Origin: Oscillospiraceae bacterium UBA6370
GTDB taxonomy: Bacteria > Bacillota > Clostridia > Oscillospirales > Oscillospiraceae
Direction of reading: 5' to 3'
Assembly: GCA_002437735.1 (NCBI GenBank)
Contig: DJRC01000023.1
Coordinates: forward strand, 232-7,610
DNA: 7,379 bases
Each line of letters starts with the position of its first letter. Position 1 is the stretch's first letter. Shown here piece by piece: positions 4,867 through 7,379 of this stretch. The notes under the pieces are model-generated. The model ran no database searches and was not told where the DNA came from. It saw nothing but the letters and a program-made list of their open reading frames with translations. The position numbers and the translations under genes were made by a program.

Positions 4867-6015
4867 ATGAAACAGAAAACGATTTCCCTGCTGCTGGCGC
4901 TCGCGTTGGCGCTGAGCCTTGCGGGCTGCCAGAAGGAAGAGACCGTCACCGCGCCCGCCGGCGTTGCCGTGCAGGTGCAGACGGTCGAGGCGCAGGACAT
5001 CGCCTCGGAGAATACGGTCTCCGGTCAGGTGACCGCCGACAGCGAAACGAGCGTCTACGTCACCTCGACGGCCAAGTGTACCGCCGTCTATGTGCAGGCG
5101 GGCGACACGGTCAAGGCGGGCGACGTGATCTGCTCGCTCGACATGGAAAGCGCGCTCGCGCAGTACCGCGCGGCGGAGATCGGCTACACGAGCGCTGCGT
5201 CGAGCTACAGCGCCCAGAAGGACATTCTTGACCGTCAGGCCGCCCTGTACGAAAAGAACTGGAACGACACCAAGGCGCTCTTCGAGATCGGCGCGGCATC
5301 TCAGCTGGAGGTCGAGCAGATGGAGCTGCAATACCTCTCCGCCAAGGCGCAGCGTGATTCCACGCTCGCCCAGCTTGAAGCGGGGATGCAGAGCGCGAAA
5401 TCGAGCTACGAGCAGCTTGCTCTTGCCATGGAGAACATCGACAGCCACGGCAACGTCATCGCGCCGGTGGACGGAGTGCTCGCCTCGCTCACCGCGAGCG
5501 AGGGCGGCATGGTCTCGCCCAGCTACGCCGTCGCCGTCATCGACGGCGCGGAGCAGATGAAAGTCACCGTTATGGTCTCCGAGGCGCTGGTGCCCAAGCT
5601 CGCCATCGGCGACACGGTCACGGTCCGCGTCAGCGCGGCGGACGCCGAATTTGAGGGCGTGATCCGCTCCGTCGAAAAGACCGCCAATCAGATGACGAAG
5701 CTCTACACCGTCACCGTCACAGTGCCCGCAGAGGTCGAGGGCCTGCTCTCCGGTATGTTTGCCGACGTGACGTTCCACACCGCCGTGAGCGAGAGCGCGG
5801 TCGTCGTGCCGAGCGAGGCCATCCTCACGAGCAGCGACAAGCAGTATGTCTTTATCGTCGAGAACGACGCGGCCAAGCGCGTCGACATCACCACCGGCCT
5901 CACCGGCAGCGGTCTGACCGAGGTCACGAGCGGCCTTGACGCGGGCGAGCAGCTCGTCACGGTCGGCCAGCAGTACCTCTCCGACGGCGACGCCGTGCGC
6001 GTCGTGGAGGGATAA
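4867..6015 (+). CDS. RND efflux periplasmic adaptor subunit (HlyD/MFP family), lipoprotein
   Basis: This 382-residue protein begins with a lipoprotein signal peptide (MKQK, Leu/Ala core, lipobox LAGC with Cys21), so it should be lipid-anchored on the outer face of the cytoplasmic membrane. The order of parts is that of membrane fusion proteins. A first half-lipoyl segment (about 62-92) includes VQAGDTVKAGDVICSLD. A coiled-coil hairpin follows (about 95-192), then the second lipoyl half (VIAPVDGVLASLTASEGGMV, about 197-216). A beta-barrel domain (about 228-305) and a membrane-proximal domain with VVVPSEAIL and LDAGEQLVTVG end the protein. Adaptors of this type couple the RND permease to its partner and help activate it. 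The gene starts 14 nt after the TolC-like gene, whose TGA overlaps this gene's GAGGAGGG ribosome binding site (4851-4858), so translation is probably coupled. Confidence 0.93.
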   Translation: MKQKTISLLLALALALSLAGCQKEETVTAPAGVAVQVQTVEAQDIASENTVSGQVTADSETSVYVTSTAKCTAVYVQAGDTVKAGDVICSLDMESALAQYRAAEIGYTSAASSYSAQKDILDRQAALYEKNWNDTKALFEIGAASQLEVEQMELQYLSAKAQRDSTLAQLEAGMQSAKSSYEQLALAMENIDSHGNVIAPVDGVLASLTASEGGMVSPSYAVAVIDGAEQMKVTVMVSEALVPKLAIGDTVTVRVSAADAEFEGVIRSVEKTANQMTKLYTVTVTVPAEVEGLLSGMFADVTFHTAVSESAVVVPSEAILTSSDKQYVFIVENDAAKRVDITTGLTGSGLTEVTSGLDAGEQLVTVGQQYLSDGDAVRVVEG

Positions 6016-6020
6016 GCTCC

Positions 6021-7379
6021 ATGAACATTGCGAAATTCTGCATCCGGCACAAGGTCACAACGCTGCTCGCGGTCATTATGATCGCGGTGTTCGGCGTGGT
6101 CTACACCACCCAGCTCCAGATGGCGCTGCTGCCGAACATCGAGTACCCCGCGGCCTATGTGTACTGCTACTACAACGGCGCGGGCCCCGAGGATATCGAG
6201 CAGCTCGTCACGCGCCCGCTCGAGTCCGCCATCATGTCGGTGCCCGGCGTGGACTCCGTCACCTCCTCGAGCGCCGACAGCATCTCGACCATCCAGATCA
6301 TGTACGTTGAGAACACCGACGTGGACATCGCGGCGACCAAGCTGCGCGAGAAGTTCGACGCGCTCAGCCTGCCCGACGGCTGCGGCTCTCCCGTCATTCT
6401 GAACATCAACGTGTCCGAGCTCATGCCGAGCGCCATCGTCGGTCTCCTCGGCGACGACCTCGCCGCGCTCCAGCAGCAGGCGGAGAACGTGGTCGCCCCC
6501 GCGCTCGAGCGCATCGACGGCGTGGCGTCCGTCTCCGTCTCCGGCGGCGTGGAGCGTCAGATCACCGTGACGCTCGACACGCAGCGCGCGGCGGGCTACG
6601 GCCTCTCCACGAGCTACATCACGCAGATCCTGCAGGCGGAGAACCTGCTCTATCCCGCCGGCGAGGTCTACAACGGCAGTCAGAAGCTCTCCGTCACCAC
6701 CGACGCGCAGCTCTCCTCCGTCGATGAGGTCGCCAACATCAACATCCCGCTCCAGACCGGCGGCACGGTGCGCCTCGGCGAGGTCGCGACCGTCGCCTTC
6801 GAGACCTCCGACCGCGACGCCATCGCCGCGATGGACGGCACGCCCGGCATCGTGCTGCAGGTCAGCAAGCGCTCCGGCGCGAACGAGGTCAAGACCGCCG
6901 ACGCGGTGGTCGCGGCCATGGAGGAGCTGGCGGCGAAGGACGGCTCCATCCACTATGCCATCCCCTACGTCGCGAGCGAGTACATCAACGTCGCCGTCGA
7001 CGCCGCGCTCGAGGGCATCGTCCTCGGCGTCGTGCTCGCGGCGGTCGTGGTGTGGCTGTTCCTGCGCCGCGGCGGCGCGACCATGACCATCGCGGTCTCC
7101 ATGCCTGTGTGCATCCTCGCGGTGTTCGTGCTGATGTACGTCTGCGACCTGACGCTCAACATGATGAGCCTCGGCGGCATCGCGATGGGCGTCGGCATGA
7201 TCGTGGATAACTCCATCATCGTGCTCGAAAACATCTACCGCTGGGCGTCCGAGGGACACGACCGCATGACCAGCTGCGTCGAGGGCACAAAGGAGGTCAC
7301 GCTCTCGCTGACCGCCTCGACCCTCACCACCGTCGCGGTGTTCCTGCCGCTCGGGCTCACCGGCGGCATCGCGGGTCAG
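6021..7379 (+). CDS. RND family efflux permease, N-terminal part (3' end outside window)
   Basis: The frame is open from ATG 6021 to the last base, giving 453 residues of a protein normally a little over 1000 long. TM1 is at about 12-30. The porter domain starts with LPNIEYPAAYVYCYYNGAGP and PEDIEQLVTRPLESAI, the diagnostic opening of AcrB-like RND pumps, and runs to about 328. TM2 is at about 331-348, TM3 at 354-374, TM4 at 383-404, and the start of TM5 follows. TM4 carries GMIVDNSIIVLENIYR. The usual proton-relay Asp pair (Asp407-Asp408 in AcrB) reads Asp396-Asn397 here. RND pumps use proton (or sodium) entry to export drugs, lipids or other amphipathic molecules. GGAGGG at 6006-6011 is the ribosome binding site, overlapping the adaptor's end; the gap between genes is 5 nt. 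The substrate is unknown. Confidence 0.95.
   Translation, partial: MNIAKFCIRHKVTTLLAVIMIAVFGVVYTTQLQMALLPNIEYPAAYVYCYYNGAGPEDIEQLVTRPLESAIMSVPGVDSVTSSSADSISTIQIMYVENTDVDIAATKLREKFDALSLPDGCGSPVILNINVSELMPSAIVGLLGDDLAALQQQAENVVAPALERIDGVASVSVSGGVERQITVTLDTQRAAGYGLSTSYITQILQAENLLYPAGEVYNGSQKLSVTTDAQLSSVDEVANINIPLQTGGTVRLGEVATVAFETSDRDAIAAMDGTPGIVLQVSKRSGANEVKTADAVVAAMEELAAKDGSIHYAIPYVASEYINVAVDAALEGIVLGVVLAAVVVWLFLRRGGATMTIAVSMPVCILAVFVLMYVCDLTLNMMSLGGIAMGVGMIVDNSIIVLENIYRWASEGHDRMTSCVEGTKEVTLSLTASTLTTVAVFLPLGLTGGIAGQ

Noticed and set aside
4813..5778. Minus-strand open frame (321 codons) opposite the adaptor gene
   Set aside because: Antisense shadow of a GC-rich gene, with no ribosome binding site or motifs.
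5703..7259. Long minus-strand open frame (518 codons) opposite the adaptor and RND genes
   Set aside because: Its translation is dominated by His, Asp, Arg, Val and Gly repeats typical of the antisense of GC-rich genes. The plus strand there has unmistakable HlyD and RND motifs.
1..7379. CRISPR arrays, rRNA or riboswitches
   Set aside because: I saw no regularly spaced repeats beyond the two operator copies, no rRNA signatures, and no recognisable riboswitch in the leaders at 1365-1423 or 2883-2924.

Overview
The window looks like a chromosomal segment of a high-GC gut Firmicute, most likely Clostridia of the Oscillospiraceae type. This rests on the GC-rich, C/G-ending codons from about 1400 onward, strong AGGAGG-type ribosome binding sites, consensus sigma-A-type promoters, a lipoprotein adaptor, and an IS200/IS605 transposase tail of a clostridial type. 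The taxonomic call is an inference from style, not from a marker gene.

The left part (1-1290) is mobile-element territory around a tRNA gene. It opens with the C-terminus of an IS200/IS605 Y1 transposase (TnpA) and a terminator hairpin. An intact tRNA-Ser(GGA) follows at 358-449, with its own promoter and terminator. From the tRNA 3' end to about 1253 lies a small AT-richer relic of an integrative element. It is bounded by an imperfect 25-bp repeat of the tRNA 3' end (427-451 and 1229-1253). Inside are two gene remnants pointing away from each other: the catalytic C-terminus of a tyrosine integrase (minus strand, 540 to about 925) and a plus-strand remnant with a HEPN-like RNNMFH motif and an in-frame TGA (936-1211). 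Both lack their 5' portions and meet near 925-935, which suggests an internal deletion. A second terminator just past the right repeat probably was the original tRNA terminator.

The middle (1290-2790) holds one monocistronic gene, a neurotransmitter:sodium symporter (NSS) family Na+-coupled transporter of 444 residues, with its own promoter and a strong terminator.

The right part (2791-7379, running off the end) is an operon for a tripartite RND-type efflux system. It encodes a TetR-family regulator, a TolC-like secreted protein, a lipoprotein periplasmic-adaptor (MFP/HlyD) subunit and an RND permease (first 453 residues only). Gene spacings are a 4-bp overlap, 14 nt and 5 nt. A near-perfect promoter (TTGACA, 17 bp, TATAAT) precedes tetR. 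Two tandem copies of a 12-bp motif forming TGACA-N3-TGTCA operator candidates lie between the promoter and the ribosome binding site, so TetR probably represses the whole operon, itself included. A TolC-like subunit in an apparently single-membrane organism is the most intriguing functional point, because the sequence shows no obvious outer-membrane barrel strands.
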